DNA of 64,000 nucleotides from [Bacteroides] pectinophilus (GCA_025146925.1 CP102260.1:2767501-2831500); one strand, 5' to 3'. Shown: positions 42,812-53,101, counted from the first letter of the stretch. Translations and numbers: made by a program. The notes: generated by a model not told the origin, from the sequence alone.

Positions 42812-43945
42812 CTAGTTGACACCGAACAGCTCCTTAAGCTTATCCTCTGCAAGCTTAGAACCGATTACGCAGATACGTCCTGTAAAATCAGGCTTTCCTT
42901 CTCTTATCTCATACTCGCCCGGTACAAGGTCAAAGTACATCCACTTGCCTTCCTTATCTGAAAGCATACCCTTTGAACGGAGTATCTGACCGAACTCTTC
43001 ACTGTTGGCAAGCTTATTAAGTATCTCATCAAGCTGCTGTCTTGTAAACTTATTAGGTGTCTCTACGCCCCAGCTTGTAAATACTTCATCTGCGTGATGG
43101 TGATGATGATGCTCATGGTCATGCTCGTCATGGTCATGATGATGTCCACAGCAACACTCCTCGCCATCTTCATGGTGATGATGGTGCTCGTGCTCATCTT
43201 CGTCATGATCGTGATGATGCTCATCCCCGTCATGATCGTGGTGATGTCCGCAGCAGCACTCCCCGCCATCCTCATGGTGATGATGCTCATGCTCATGTGC
43301 CTGATGCTCTGCCTCAGCATGCTCTGCAAGAAGCTCAAGCTCAAGGTTAGTAACATTCTCCATGGCTGACAGGATCTGTGCTCCGTCAAGGTCATCCCAT
43401 GGTGTTGTAATAATATGTGCGTTAGGGTTAAGCTCACGCATCATCTTTATGACTGCATCAAGCTTCTCCTCTGTCTGATTCTGTGTACGGCTGAGGATTA
43501 CTGTTCCGGCATGCTCAATCTGGTTATTAAAGAACTCACCGAAGTTCTTCATATATACCTTTGCCTTAAGTGAATCTACAACTGTAGATGCGCTGTTAAG
43601 CTCAATCTCATTCTCGATATGAAGATCCTTTACAGCCTTGATTACGTCTGAAAGCTTACCTACGCCTGAAGGCTCGATAATGATTCTGTCCGGATGATAC
43701 TTATCAATTACATCCTTAAGTGCTGTACCAAAATCACCTACGAGTGAGCAGCATATACAGCCTGAATTCATCTCTCTGATCTCAATTCCGGCATCCTTAA
43801 GGAATCCGCCGTCTACGCCAATCTCACCGAATTCATTCTCAATAAGTACAACCTGCTGTCCCTTGAGTGCCTCAAGAAGAAGCTTCTTAATTAATGTAGT
43901 CTTTCCTGCTCCGAGGAATCCTGAAATTATATCTACCTTTGTCAT
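42812..43945 (-). CDS. CobW/ZNG1-type GTPase with a His/Cys-rich tract
   Basis: 377 residues. Walker A GFLGAGKTTLIKKLL, ENEFGEIGVD and the metal-binding GCICC are present, then the CobW C-terminal domain (~285-377). Between them (~205-282) is an insert of His, Glu and Asp with two copies of a unit containing HHHHED, ECCCGHHHDHD; it should bind several zinc or nickel ions. The family transfers metal to target enzymes with GTP hydrolysis. AAAGGAAG precedes ATG 43945, and it lies 46 bases before its partner GTPase gene. Confidence 0.9.
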   Translation of the reverse strand: MTKVDIISGFLGAGKTTLIKKLLLEALKGQQVVLIENEFGEIGVDGGFLKDAGIEIREMNSGCICCSLVGDFGTALKDVIDKYHPDRIIIEPSGVGKLSDVIKAVKDLHIENEIELNSASTVVDSLKAKVYMKNFGEFFNNQIEHAGTVILSRTQNQTEEKLDAVIKMMRELNPNAHIITTPWDDLDGAQILSAMENVTNLELELLAEHAEAEHQAHEHEHHHHEDGGECCCGHHHDHDGDEHHHDHDEDEHEHHHHHEDGEECCCGHHHDHDEHDHEHHHHHHADEVFTSWGVETPNKFTRQQLDEILNKLANSEEFGQILRSKGMLSDKEGKWMYFDLVPGEYEIREGKPDFTGRICVIGSKLAEDKLKELFGVN

Positions 43946-44027
43946 TGCTCTATTACTTCCTTTCTTATGATGCGGCTTGCACCACTATATATCTAACAGT
44001 TCTCACAGTAGAATTATACAACATCTG

Positions 44028-44492
44028 TCAAGCCAGCGGATGTCCTCCGAGGTCAAATGTCTCTTCAATAATATCGCATGCAACCCCGATAAGCTCGACA
44101 CACGGTCTCTTCTTATAGTAATCTGCATTACGCTCTGCCGGCACTGTGCTTCCCTCCGGCTTCTTAAGTCCAAGCAGTTCCTTACATATTATGCTTCCTC
44201 CTGACCGTTCCCTGAACTTCTTCGCCATCTCCTGTACAACCGCGTAATTATGTGCCTTGGCATCTCTGTCAGCGCCTTCCGTTGCTCCTGTCTCAAATCC
44301 TGCCACAAGTGACATTCCTGATACACATCCGCACACCTCACGCATTCTGCCTACTCCGGCGCCAAATGATGCCGATATCCTGAATGCCATATCCGCCGGA
44401 ATCTCATACAGATCCGCATATGCGCCGAATACCGACTGTGCACAGTTGTATCCCTCTTTAAAAAGCTGTACTGCCTTTTCTTTACGTGTCAT
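44028..44492 (-). CDS. C_GCAxxG_C_C family protein
   Basis: 154 residues. The family signature is complete: GYNCAQSVF, FGAGVGRMREVCGCVSGM, ICKELLG, and PCVELIGVACDIIEE. The conserved cysteines suggest a redox or metal role, but the function is unknown. AAGG seven bases before ATG 44492 overlaps the sbcC stop. It probably ends the ABC-MarR-sbcDC transcript. Confidence 0.9.
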   Translation of the reverse strand: MTRKEKAVQLFKEGYNCAQSVFGAYADLYEIPADMAFRISASFGAGVGRMREVCGCVSGMSLVAGFETGATEGADRDAKAHNYAVVQEMAKKFRERSGGSIICKELLGLKKPEGSTVPAERNADYYKKRPCVELIGVACDIIEETFDLGGHPLA

Positions 44493-44502
44493 AATCTGCC
44501 TT

Positions 44503-47500
44503 CTACCTCCACTTCACACTGCTTCCCCTTCCTGTCTTGCTTACCACAAGCTGACATTCTATCTGCTCCTTCAGTTCCGTAACATGCGATATAATTCCAA
44601 TCATACGTCTGCCGTCCGCAAGACCTTTTAGTATATTAATCGCCTGTTGCCTTGAATAATCATCAAGTGAACCGAAGCCCTCATCAATAAACATTGTATC
44701 AAGGCGCACTGCCCCTGTCCTGTTCTGTATTATATCAGACATTCCGAGCGCCATTGCAAGCGCTGCCATAAATGTCTCTCCGCCTGACAGTGTCTTAACA
44801 TCCCTCACTGAATTAGTAAGTTCATCATGGACATCTATATCAAGCCCCGACTTTCTGCCCTTATTGTCTATATTATCAATGTCACGGCACATAAGGCACC
44901 ACTGCCCGTCATTCATTGCCGACAGCCTCCTGTTGGCTGCACTTATTATCTTTTTGAAATACTGTCTTAATACAAATGTCTCAAAATTAATCTTGACGCT
45001 GCCTGTAAGACTTCCGTTCGCCGTATTGTAAAGCGTTGCATATATCCTGTACTTATGCATTGCGCCCGCGCGTTCTTCTGACATCTTTGCAAACTCATCA
45101 GCTATCTCCTGATTAGCCCTTATATCCGCATAGAGTTCACCCATATGACCTGATTTTTCGCGGATAAGCTTCTCAATTCGTACGACTGCCGCCTCAGCCT
45201 CCTGCGTATCAACACGCATCTTTCCGTCAATCTGGGCGGCCAGCGTCTTAATCTTTACAGCATTATCGGCTACTTCCCTGTCATATTCGGCAATCCCGGC
45301 CTCAAGCACCGCCATTGCTACCTTATCCCGCTTTGCTTCTTTATATTCGGCTTCAGAGGCAAATCCTTCAGATTCAACCGAGTCTGCCAATGCTCTGCAT
45401 GCAGCTTCATAAGTTTCCCTTAACTTCTCCGCCCCTTTCTGTTCATTATCCGCTTCTCCACGTTTTCCTGCAAGCTCTTTTTGAAGATTCGCCACAAGCT
45501 CCTGCCGGCTGAGCCAGGACTTCTCAACTGCCGCTATCCTGTCTTCAAGCTCTTTCATAATCTTCTCGGCTTCCGAACGGTCTGAATATCTCAGGTTCTT
45601 GGACAGTGCCGATATCTCTGACTCCATGTGTGCAAGCTGTACCTCATCCTGCGATATCTCATTCTTTAGTGAATCAACCCTGACACTCATATCACTAAGG
45701 TCTGATGTAAGCTTCTTAAGCTTATCCTCATTGTCTCTGTAAATGCGTGCTGTCTCGTTAAGCTTACGCATCTCTTCACCGACATCAGTGAGTTCTTTTT
45801 CTGTCTTAAGCTTGAGTCCGGTAATATCTTCATCCTGCCCATCATCTCCCATAACACTTTGAATGCTCTGTTCGATAAGCTTAATCTGATTATCACATTC
45901 ACTTTTGGCAATGACTGTTTCTGTATACATATTCTGCCTTGCAGCATCTGCCTTGTCTCTTGACCTTCTTGCTTCATCAACCGATGCCTGCGTTACATCT
46001 TCATTATTAAAAGCCGCCGGATTTGGGTGAATTACAGAACCACATACCGGGCACGGCATTCCGTCTTCAAGCTGCCTTGCAAGTATTCCCGCCTGTCCGC
46101 TCATGAATAATGCTTCAAGCCTCTCATAGCACGCACTGGCATGTTCATATTCATTCCGTGCATTAAGGTACTCACTGCTTTTCTGTTCATGCCTCTTGCG
46201 CATCTTTAAAAGCTGCTCCTGCAAATCTTCAATCTTCCTGATTCTGTCAAGAGTATCCTTTTTGTCGCTTATTGTGTTATTAACCTTTTCGAGCCTTACC
46301 ATACAGTCAGCGTTCCCGTTCTGAAATGCTGTTATACCGTCCTGATATGCCTTTTGCCTGCTTAATTCCTCTTCTAATGCTGCTTTCTGATTGTTAAGGT
46401 CTTTCTTCCTATTATTAAGAGCATCAAATTCCTTCTTCCTGCTGCCAAATGTGTCATAATCCGGAATGCTTTTTCTAATCTCCTCAGCCTGCAGCCTGAG
46501 CTTAGGACATTCGTCATTATATACTGCACTTATGCCGGAAAGCTCCGCACTCTGCCTGTCAAGCCTTTTTGCAGCTTCATCAATCCATGTGGCAAGTTCC
46601 TTCACCCGCTTCTCAGACTGTCTCAGCTTCTCTTCTGCATCTGTTCTCTTATCATCCAATACAGCCACTGCCGCTGCACGCTTTGCTGCTTCAAGCTCAC
46701 GTCTCATGCCATCTGCCTGAGGTCTTCTCTGCTCAATATCCAAAGTCTCCGCCGCAGCTTTATCATATTCATCAAACAGGCTGTTAGTCTGCTTCGCTCT
46801 CCCGATAGCTGCATTATTATTATCTCTCTGTCCCGTAAGCTCGTCCTTCTCAGCATTCAGGCTGTCGTATAATGACTGCTGTGATGCAATTATATCGCCA
46901 AGCAGCGTCAGAGACTCCTCGTAATCCGGTTCTTTTCTCTCACAAAGCTGCCGGTATCTCTCATTATAAGCTTCCGTTACTTTAATCTGTCCAATCCGTG
47001 AATCATATATCTTCCGGTTATCCTCAAGCTGGCCGTATATATTCTTATATCTGGCCTGAAGCTCATATTGAATCCTCTGATAATCCTCCGTCCTGAATAT
47101 CCTGGAGAATATCTCTCTTCTGTCATCAGAATCCGCATACAAAAGCTTCATGAAATCACCCTGCGCAATCATTGCCACCTGCGCAAACTGCTTTGCATCC
47201 AGCCCGATTATCTCAACAATCTTACCGTTAACCTCTTTCTTATTACCGGTAAATTCACTTCCGTCAGGCATTGTAAGTGTAACATCCGGCTTCTCCGTTG
47301 TATATCTGGCCGAGCCGTCCGCATTGCGGCGCTTACTCTGACGTATGTACTCAGGGTTACGCCTTACTGAATATATGTTGTTCCCATACTCAAACGTAAA
47401 TTCTACCCATGTATCCGTATCTGCATCCGCATACTGGCTGCGCATCATATTACCGCTTCTGTTGCCGCCACTCGTCTCATCGTAGAGTGCATACATGATT

Positions 47501-47637
47501 GCATCAAAAATAGTCGTCTTGCCTGAGCCAGTGTCACCCGTAATCAGGAAAAGTCCTTCTCTTCCCCTGTCAAATTCAATTGTCACCCTGTCCGCATACG
47601 AGCCGAATGCTGACATTGTAAGTCTTATTGGTCTCAT
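44503..47637 (-). CDS. sbcC: Exonuclease subunit SbcC
   Basis: 1,044 residues, Rad50-like. Walker A GDTGSGKTTIFDAI at ~35, long coiled coils with the zinc hook CPVC near the middle (DGMPCPVCGSVIHP), the signature LSGGETF and Walker B MFIDEGFGSLD near the end. With SbcD it cuts DNA hairpins and ends. It starts 13 bases after sbcD, as in most bacteria. Confidence 0.96.
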   Translation of the reverse strand: MRPIRLTMSAFGSYADRVTIEFDRGREGLFLITGDTGSGKTTIFDAIMYALYDETSGGNRSGNMMRSQYADADTDTWVEFTFEYGNNIYSVRRNPEYIRQSKRRNADGSARYTTEKPDVTLTMPDGSEFTGNKKEVNGKIVEIIGLDAKQFAQVAMIAQGDFMKLLYADSDDRREIFSRIFRTEDYQRIQYELQARYKNIYGQLEDNRKIYDSRIGQIKVTEAYNERYRQLCERKEPDYEESLTLLGDIIASQQSLYDSLNAEKDELTGQRDNNNAAIGRAKQTNSLFDEYDKAAAETLDIEQRRPQADGMRRELEAAKRAAAVAVLDDKRTDAEEKLRQSEKRVKELATWIDEAAKRLDRQSAELSGISAVYNDECPKLRLQAEEIRKSIPDYDTFGSRKKEFDALNNRKKDLNNQKAALEEELSRQKAYQDGITAFQNGNADCMVRLEKVNNTISDKKDTLDRIRKIEDLQEQLLKMRKRHEQKSSEYLNARNEYEHASACYERLEALFMSGQAGILARQLEDGMPCPVCGSVIHPNPAAFNNEDVTQASVDEARRSRDKADAARQNMYTETVIAKSECDNQIKLIEQSIQSVMGDDGQDEDITGLKLKTEKELTDVGEEMRKLNETARIYRDNEDKLKKLTSDLSDMSVRVDSLKNEISQDEVQLAHMESEISALSKNLRYSDRSEAEKIMKELEDRIAAVEKSWLSRQELVANLQKELAGKRGEADNEQKGAEKLRETYEAACRALADSVESEGFASEAEYKEAKRDKVAMAVLEAGIAEYDREVADNAVKIKTLAAQIDGKMRVDTQEAEAAVVRIEKLIREKSGHMGELYADIRANQEIADEFAKMSEERAGAMHKYRIYATLYNTANGSLTGSVKINFETFVLRQYFKKIISAANRRLSAMNDGQWCLMCRDIDNIDNKGRKSGLDIDVHDELTNSVRDVKTLSGGETFMAALAMALGMSDIIQNRTGAVRLDTMFIDEGFGSLDDYSRQQAINILKGLADGRRMIGIISHVTELKEQIECQLVVSKTGRGSSVKWR

Positions 47638-47650
47638 TCTAATTCCATCC

Positions 47651-48832
47651 TCATTGCCGGCATGATATATTAATTACATCTTCCATTGCCCTGCGCTCAT
47701 CATCTGACATATCTCTTCCCTGCATCCTGCGGAAGAATTCTGCAAACAGTTCATCCAAAGATACATTCACATCATCATACTCTTCCACGTACTCCCTGTT
47801 CGTCCTTGAATTGTCCACACTCACAGATAACAGATTCGGAAATATATCAATAAGAGTCTGACGTGCATTATAAACCTCATTCTCATCAGTCAGCACAACA
47901 CTGACGTAGTCATTCGTATTCTTATCGGAATATTGCCTTACTATCTCATCAAACTTTCCCTTTATCAGTCTTACATCATGCAGCGCATCAAGCTTAAGCT
48001 CCGTTATCTCAGCCGGTTTGCCCTTCTCTTTCATATCTACCATAAGAAGTGCCTTATTATCTTCACGTTCACTTACTGAATACTTAAGCATTGTTCCGCA
48101 ATACCTTACATAATCATATCCGACCTTCTGTCCTCTGTGTATATGGCCAAGCGCAGCATAGTCAAAATCCTTAACGGCACTGACATCAACATTATCAATT
48201 CCGCCTACACTTATAGTCTCAGAATCAGTTCTTGACGGCTGCGTCTGTCCATTAGTATAGAATTGATGTGACACGATAACATTACGTTCTGAATAGTCAA
48301 TATTCTCCCTTGCTATAACTGCATGAACTGCACTGTCATAAGAACTGCAGCAATCCCCAACTGCGTCTGTAGAAGCCCCAACTGCATTCTCGTCTGCAAA
48401 TACGCCCTTGACATAACCCGGCTTAATAAATGGCATCAGCCAGAAAGTGACTTCCCCATATTCATCCTTAAGCACCACACTCTTAAGATGGTCCCCACTG
48501 TTGCGCGGAGGCATTCCTGCCACGTGGATGTTGGATTTTGTGAAGATTCTGCTGCCATAGTTAAGCCTCTCTGCCGAATCATGATTGCCGCTTATAAGCA
48601 TAACTGTAGTGCCCGTATCCGCAAGATTAACAATAAAATCATCAAACACTGTAACCGCTTCGGCTGACGGAAGTGACTTATCATATACATCACCTGCAAT
48701 TATAACTGCATCGGGGCTGTACTCACGTACATACTCCACAACGCGTGTAAGTACATGCCTCTGGTCATCAAGCAGACTTCTCTCATGAAGCTGCTTGCCG
48801 ATATGAAGGTCCGACATATGAAAAAATCTCAT
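47651..48832 (-). CDS. sbcD: Exonuclease subunit SbcD
   Basis: 393 residues, Mre11-like. The phosphoesterase motifs are FFHMSDLHIGK, IIAGDVYDK, ISGNHDSAERL and ALGHIHRGQ, giving the di-metal site. The start is ATG 48832 with GGGAG nine bases upstream. It follows marR so closely that the two genes nearly overlap (48835/48832). Confidence 0.95.
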   Translation of the reverse strand: MRFFHMSDLHIGKQLHERSLLDDQRHVLTRVVEYVREYSPDAVIIAGDVYDKSLPSAEAVTVFDDFIVNLADTGTTVMLISGNHDSAERLNYGSRIFTKSNIHVAGMPPRNSGDHLKSVVLKDEYGEVTFWLMPFIKPGYVKGVFADENAVGASTDAVGDCCSSYDSAVHAVIARENIDYSERNVIVSHQFYTNGQTQPSRTDSETISVGGIDNVDVSAVKDFDYAALGHIHRGQKVGYDYVRYCGTMLKYSVSEREDNKALLMVDMKEKGKPAEITELKLDALHDVRLIKGKFDEIVRQYSDKNTNDYVSVVLTDENEVYNARQTLIDIFPNLLSVSVDNSRTNREYVEEYDDVNVSLDELFAEFFRRMQGRDMSDDERRAMEDVINISCRQ

Positions 48833-48834
48833 AA

Positions 48835-49272
48835 CTATAACTCCCTGCATTCCTCAAGATTATCCGATATCTTAACAAGCACGCTATGCAGCGCATTAAG
48901 TTCATCATCGGACAGTCCCTTGCAAATCACATTATCAAGCTTCTTAAGTCCTTCGCGTGCCTTGGCTGCTTCAATCTTTCCCTGTTCCGTAAGACATATA
49001 AGGAATGACCTTCTGCACTCCGGGTCACGTTCCCTTACAAGGAATCCTGCTTCCTCCAGCCTGTCAAGGCTTCTTGATACCGTAGCCACATCCATATAAC
49101 AAATATCCGCAAGTGTCTTCTGTGTTATATGGTCTTTGGTCAGAAGCGTATCAAGAATTCTTGCCTGCCCCTGTCCGAATGTAAGCCCAAGTGCCGCAAG
49201 ATAAGGCATCATAAGGTTCTTACGATCTCTCTCTATTCTTAAAAGTTCAACCCTTATCTCATTCTTCTTCAT
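48835..49272 (-). CDS. MarR family transcription regulator
   Basis: 145 residues. A winged-helix domain with ITQKTLADICYMDVATVSRSLDRLEEAGFL and the wing DPECRRSFLICLT is canonical. It lies behind two ABC exporter genes and should repress them, as is common for this arrangement; palindromic sites lie at the exporter promoter. CGGAG precedes ATG 49272. The ligand is unknown. Confidence 0.9.
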   Translation of the reverse strand: MKKNEIRVELLRIERDRKNLMMPYLAALGLTFGQGQARILDTLLTKDHITQKTLADICYMDVATVSRSLDRLEEAGFLVRERDPECRRSFLICLTEQGKIEAAKAREGLKKLDNVICKGLSDDELNALHSVLVKISDNLEECREL

Positions 49273-49348
49273 TACTGTTCTCCGTTCCCGCACAAATATG
49301 CGCTATTATATACACGCCTCAGATTGTCACGGCTCTGGCATACCTCTT

Positions 49349-51223
49349 CTATTCAAGTTCGAACTGCCCGGTATATAACTTATAATATCTTCCCTTTTGT
49401 TCAAGCAGCTCCTCATGACTGCCGCGCTCTATTATCTCACCATGCTCAAGTACCATTATAGCCTTAGAATTACGTACCGTTGAAAGCCTGTGTGCAATTA
49501 CAAATACGGTTCTTCCATCCATAATTGCATCCATGCCCTTCTCAATAAGCTTCTCTGTTCTGGTATCGATTGAACTTGTCGCTTCATCAAGAATAAGCAC
49601 CGGAGGTCTTGATATTGCTGCCCTTGCTATTGCAAGCAGCTGCCTCTGTCCCTGCGACAGGTTCGCACCATCACTGTGAAGCACAGTATCATATCCGTTA
49701 GGAAGCCTCTTTATAAATGAATGCGCGTTGGCAACAAGTGCCGCATTCCTAACATCCCCGTCTGTTGCATCAAGTCTTCCGTAACGTATATTATCAGCAA
49801 TCGTTCCGGTAAACAGATGCGTATCCTGAATAACCATAGACAGCGATCGTCTCAGGTCATCCTTACGGATATCCTTTATGTCTATTCCGTCATATGTTAT
49901 CGTACCGCTGTTAATCTCATAAAAACGATTGATAAGGTTAATTATTGTCGTCTTGCCTGCACCTGTCGAACCGACAAATGCAATCTTCTGTCCGGGCTTT
50001 GCATACAGGCTGATGCCGTTCAGAATCACTTTATCTTCATTATATCCGAATACCACATCCGAGAACCTTACATCACCCTTAAGCGGCACAAGCTTATATT
50101 CCTTACCTCCGTCTGTATTATCCTCCACAGGCACCTTCCACGCAAAGTTCTGTGTGAACTCCTCACATTCTGCCGGCTCTCCATCAGGATTATTCCTTAC
50201 ATTGCATAATGTAACCGGTCCCTCATCAATCTCTGCCGGCTCATCCATCATATCAAATATACGCTCCGCACCCGAAAGTGCCGCAAGCAGGAAGTTGACC
50301 TGCTGTGTAAACTGGTTCATAGGCATGGCACTCTGTCTTACATACACAAGGTACGAAGCAAGTGTACCTATATCCGTAAGTCCGGCAATTACAAAGAGAC
50401 CTCCTACACATGCTGAAACAGCATAGTTAAAATATGACAGCGAAACAATCCCGGGTACTGTCATTCCCGAATACGCCAGTGCCTTGGTTGCCGACTCCCT
50501 GAATGCTTCATTCCTTCTGCAGAATTCTTCATAATCCTGCCTCTCATGATTAAATACCTTCTCAACCTTCTGTCCTGCCACTATCTCCTCAACAAAGCCG
50601 TTAATACTTCCCAGACATTCCTGCTGTCTTGAAAAATACTTTTTACTTCTCCTGCCATTATACCACATGAAAGTAATCATACAAATAAGGAAGAATACAA
50701 CTATAAGTGACAGCCGCCAGTTAAGCACAAATATCATGGTAAGTGTTCCGGCAACCGTGATAAAACTCTGAATCATCATTGCAAAGCTGCTATTCAGAGC
50801 TTCGCTTATTGTATCAACATCATTGGTAAAACGGCTCATCATCTCACCATGCGTGTGCGCATCAAAATATGCAAGCGGAAGCTTCTGGACATGACTGAAC
50901 AGATCACTTCTTATCTCTCTTACTACCTGCTGCGAAATATGAACCATAAGCTGGTTATACGCAAAACATGAAAATGCTCCCACAAGATACATACATCCCA
51001 TAAACACCAGTGCCTTAATCAGACCTCTGATATCACCGGGTATTATATACTTATTAATGACCGGCTTAAGCATATATGTTCCTACTATTCCTGCAAGCGC
51101 ACTTATTGCTACAAGCACTGCTACAAGGAGCATCTGCCACTTATGATGTCCAAGATATTCAAGCACATGCTTAAGAGCTTTCTTCGTATCCTTAGGTCTG
51201 CTGAAATTAACTGCTCTCGCCAT
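49349..51223 (-). CDS. ABC exporter half-transporter with canonical ATPase site
   Basis: 624 residues: six membrane helices (~20-310) and an ATPase domain (~375-624) with Walker A GSTGAGKTTIINLI, signature LSQGQRQ, and Walker B LILDEATSSID, which has the catalytic Glu. An insert of ~40 residues precedes the ATPase. It shares a TAATG stop-start with the upstream exporter gene. As one half of a heterodimer it should export drugs, lipids or peptides. Confidence 0.92.
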   Translation of the reverse strand: MARAVNFSRPKDTKKALKHVLEYLGHHKWQMLLVAVLVAISALAGIVGTYMLKPVINKYIIPGDIRGLIKALVFMGCMYLVGAFSCFAYNQLMVHISQQVVREIRSDLFSHVQKLPLAYFDAHTHGEMMSRFTNDVDTISEALNSSFAMMIQSFITVAGTLTMIFVLNWRLSLIVVFFLICMITFMWYNGRRSKKYFSRQQECLGSINGFVEEIVAGQKVEKVFNHERQDYEEFCRRNEAFRESATKALAYSGMTVPGIVSLSYFNYAVSACVGGLFVIAGLTDIGTLASYLVYVRQSAMPMNQFTQQVNFLLAALSGAERIFDMMDEPAEIDEGPVTLCNVRNNPDGEPAECEEFTQNFAWKVPVEDNTDGGKEYKLVPLKGDVRFSDVVFGYNEDKVILNGISLYAKPGQKIAFVGSTGAGKTTIINLINRFYEINSGTITYDGIDIKDIRKDDLRRSLSMVIQDTHLFTGTIADNIRYGRLDATDGDVRNAALVANAHSFIKRLPNGYDTVLHSDGANLSQGQRQLLAIARAAISRPPVLILDEATSSIDTRTEKLIEKGMDAIMDGRTVFVIAHRLSTVRNSKAIMVLEHGEIIERGSHEELLEQKGRYYKLYTGQFELE

Positions 51224-52947
51224 TACAGATTCGCCCCCTCCTGCTGAGAATAATATATATCCTGATAGATTGCATTAGATGCAAGAAGACTCTCATGTGT
51301 ACCACTTGCCACAAGCCTTCCGTCATCAAGTATAAATATCCGGTCTGCATCCATCACAGATGTAATTCTCTGTGCAATTATAATCTTCGTCGTATCCGGA
51401 AGGCTCTTTGCAAGTCCTTCCCTTATCTTACCTTCAGTTGCCGTGTCCACCGCACTCGTCGAATCATCAAGTATCAGTACCTTAGGCTCTTTCAGAATAG
51501 CTCTGGCAATACAGAGTCTCTGCTTCTGTCCGCCGGACACATTGACACCGCCCTGCCCCATCTCAGTGTCATATCCATTCTCAAGTCTTCCGATAAATTC
51601 ATCAACACACGCAAGCCTGCATGCTTCATCTATCTGCTCATCCGTGGCATTCTCATTGCCCCACTTAAGATTATCCTTAACAGTCCCGGAAAAGAGTGTA
51701 TTCTTCTGAAGAACCATGGCAATCGAATCACGGAGACCCTCAAGCGGATATTCCCACACCGGATGTCCGTCTACATATACCGTACCTTCCACAGCCTCAT
51801 AAAGTCTTGGAATCAGCTGTACGAGCGTACTCTTGGCAGCTCCCGTCTGACCGATTATTCCGATTGTCTGCCCGGCTTCTATATGAAGCGATATATCTGT
51901 AAGAACATTCTCAGCTGCATCCTTATTATACTTGAATGAAACATGGTCAAATACTATGTCTCCATGCCGTACCTCAATATCTCCGGCACGTTCCTCTCCA
52001 ATATCAATCTGCTCATCCATAACTTCACTTATACGCTTCCACGAACCCATTGCTCTCGTAACCATAAGAAATGCATTAGAGAACATCATAAGTGAATTAA
52101 GTACCTGAAGTACGTAGCTCAAAAATCCGGTAAGCTCACCAACCTTCATTCCGCCAACCGTAAGCAGATTGCCGCCAAACCACAGGATTGCGAGAATTGT
52201 TGAATACATTATGAACTGCATTGCCGGCATATTAAGTGTAGCCGTCCTGAATGCGCTCTCAGACGCTGTCTGCAGATTATCATTAACTTCATCAAACTTC
52301 TCTTTCTCATAGTCACCCCTGACATATGACTTAACTACCCTTACCGCAGTAAGATTCTCCTGAATAATCCTGTTAACCTTATCAATTGCTCCCTGCATAA
52401 CCGTATACATCGGTCGTACATGGCTTATTATAATAAAGAGAATGACTGCAAGCACCGGTGCTGCCACAAGGAACACAAGCGCCAGCCTGGCATTGATAAG
52501 AAAGCTTGCCGTCATCGCCGTAATCATCATCACCGGCGAACGGAAGCCCGGCCGCATTCCTCCTGCAAGTGCGTTCTGTATAGTTGTAACATCACTTGTA
52601 AGCCTTGTCACAAGTGATGCACTGCTAAAGTGATCCGTATTGGCGAATGAGAACTGCTGCAGCCTGGCAAACTCAGCCTTACGAAGCTCCGCCCCCACTC
52701 CCTGGCTGCACTTTGCCGAATATATTGAAGACCCGATTCCGAGTCCGAGCGCAATCAGCGCAAATAAGAGCATCTGGGCGCCCTTCATCAAAATATAATG
52801 TGTATCCGCATTAGCTACTCCGACATCCACAATCGAAGCCATAACAAGAGGAATCACAAGTTCAAACACGGTTTCCGAAAGTATGCAGAATATCGCAAGA
52901 AATGCTTCCTTCTTATACGGTCTGACATAAGACAGAAATTCCTTCAT
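51223..52947 (-). CDS. ABC exporter half-transporter with degenerate ATPase site
   Basis: 574 residues, with six membrane helices then an ATPase domain. Walker A is GQTGAAKST (Ala before Lys), the signature is VSGGQKQ, and Walker B is LILDDSTSAVD, where Asp replaces the catalytic Glu. Such asymmetry is typical of heterodimeric exporters (LmrCD, BmrCD, TM287/288 type), with the partner gene at 49349. The start is ATG 52947 behind AAAGGAGG. It is the first gene of the operon. Confidence 0.92.
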   Translation of the reverse strand: MKEFLSYVRPYKKEAFLAIFCILSETVFELVIPLVMASIVDVGVANADTHYILMKGAQMLLFALIALGLGIGSSIYSAKCSQGVGAELRKAEFARLQQFSFANTDHFSSASLVTRLTSDVTTIQNALAGGMRPGFRSPVMMITAMTASFLINARLALVFLVAAPVLAVILFIIISHVRPMYTVMQGAIDKVNRIIQENLTAVRVVKSYVRGDYEKEKFDEVNDNLQTASESAFRTATLNMPAMQFIMYSTILAILWFGGNLLTVGGMKVGELTGFLSYVLQVLNSLMMFSNAFLMVTRAMGSWKRISEVMDEQIDIGEERAGDIEVRHGDIVFDHVSFKYNKDAAENVLTDISLHIEAGQTIGIIGQTGAAKSTLVQLIPRLYEAVEGTVYVDGHPVWEYPLEGLRDSIAMVLQKNTLFSGTVKDNLKWGNENATDEQIDEACRLACVDEFIGRLENGYDTEMGQGGVNVSGGQKQRLCIARAILKEPKVLILDDSTSAVDTATEGKIREGLAKSLPDTTKIIIAQRITSVMDADRIFILDDGRLVASGTHESLLASNAIYQDIYYSQQEGANL

Positions 52948-52966
52948 GGAATATCCTCCTTTCAAA

Positions 52967-52993
52967 TTGCATATGTAATTATTGCATGTGCAA
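52967..52993 (-). promoter_or_regulatory. Two palindromic operators, probably for the MarR protein
   Basis: TTGCATATGTAA at 52967-52978 and TTGCATGTGCAA at 52982-52993 are near-palindromes of the TTGCA-N2-TGCAA type, 15 bases apart. They lie between the -10 element and the ribosome binding site of the exporter operon, where a bound repressor would block transcription. Confidence 0.7.
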
Positions 52994-52995
52994 CT

Positions 52996-53024
52996 ATTGT
53001 ATTCTCATCAATCAGTTTTGTCAA
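52996..53024 (-). promoter_or_regulatory. Promoter of the ABC-MarR-sbcDC operon
   Basis: On the minus strand TTGACA (53024-53019) and TACAAT (53001-52996) are exactly 17 bases apart. This is close to consensus. Confidence 0.85.
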
Positions 53025-53031
53025 CACAAAA

Positions 53032-53068
53032 GCAGCCCGGAAAGACCTTAATTGTCTTTCCGGGCTGC
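53032..53068 (-). terminator. glnN terminator
   Basis: A perfect 15-base stem (GCAGCCCGGAAAGAC with its complement) and seven-base loop, followed on the minus strand by TTTTGTG. It separates glnN from the exporter promoter. Confidence 0.9.
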
Positions 53069-53101
53069 GCACGTCCAATTATTATATTTATTTATGCCTG
53101 A

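Noticed and set aside
43094-43369. Met/Val-rich plus-strand frame and CRISPR-like repetition.
   Set aside because: It is the antisense of the His/Cys-rich coding tract. The repeats are codon-level and there are no spacers.
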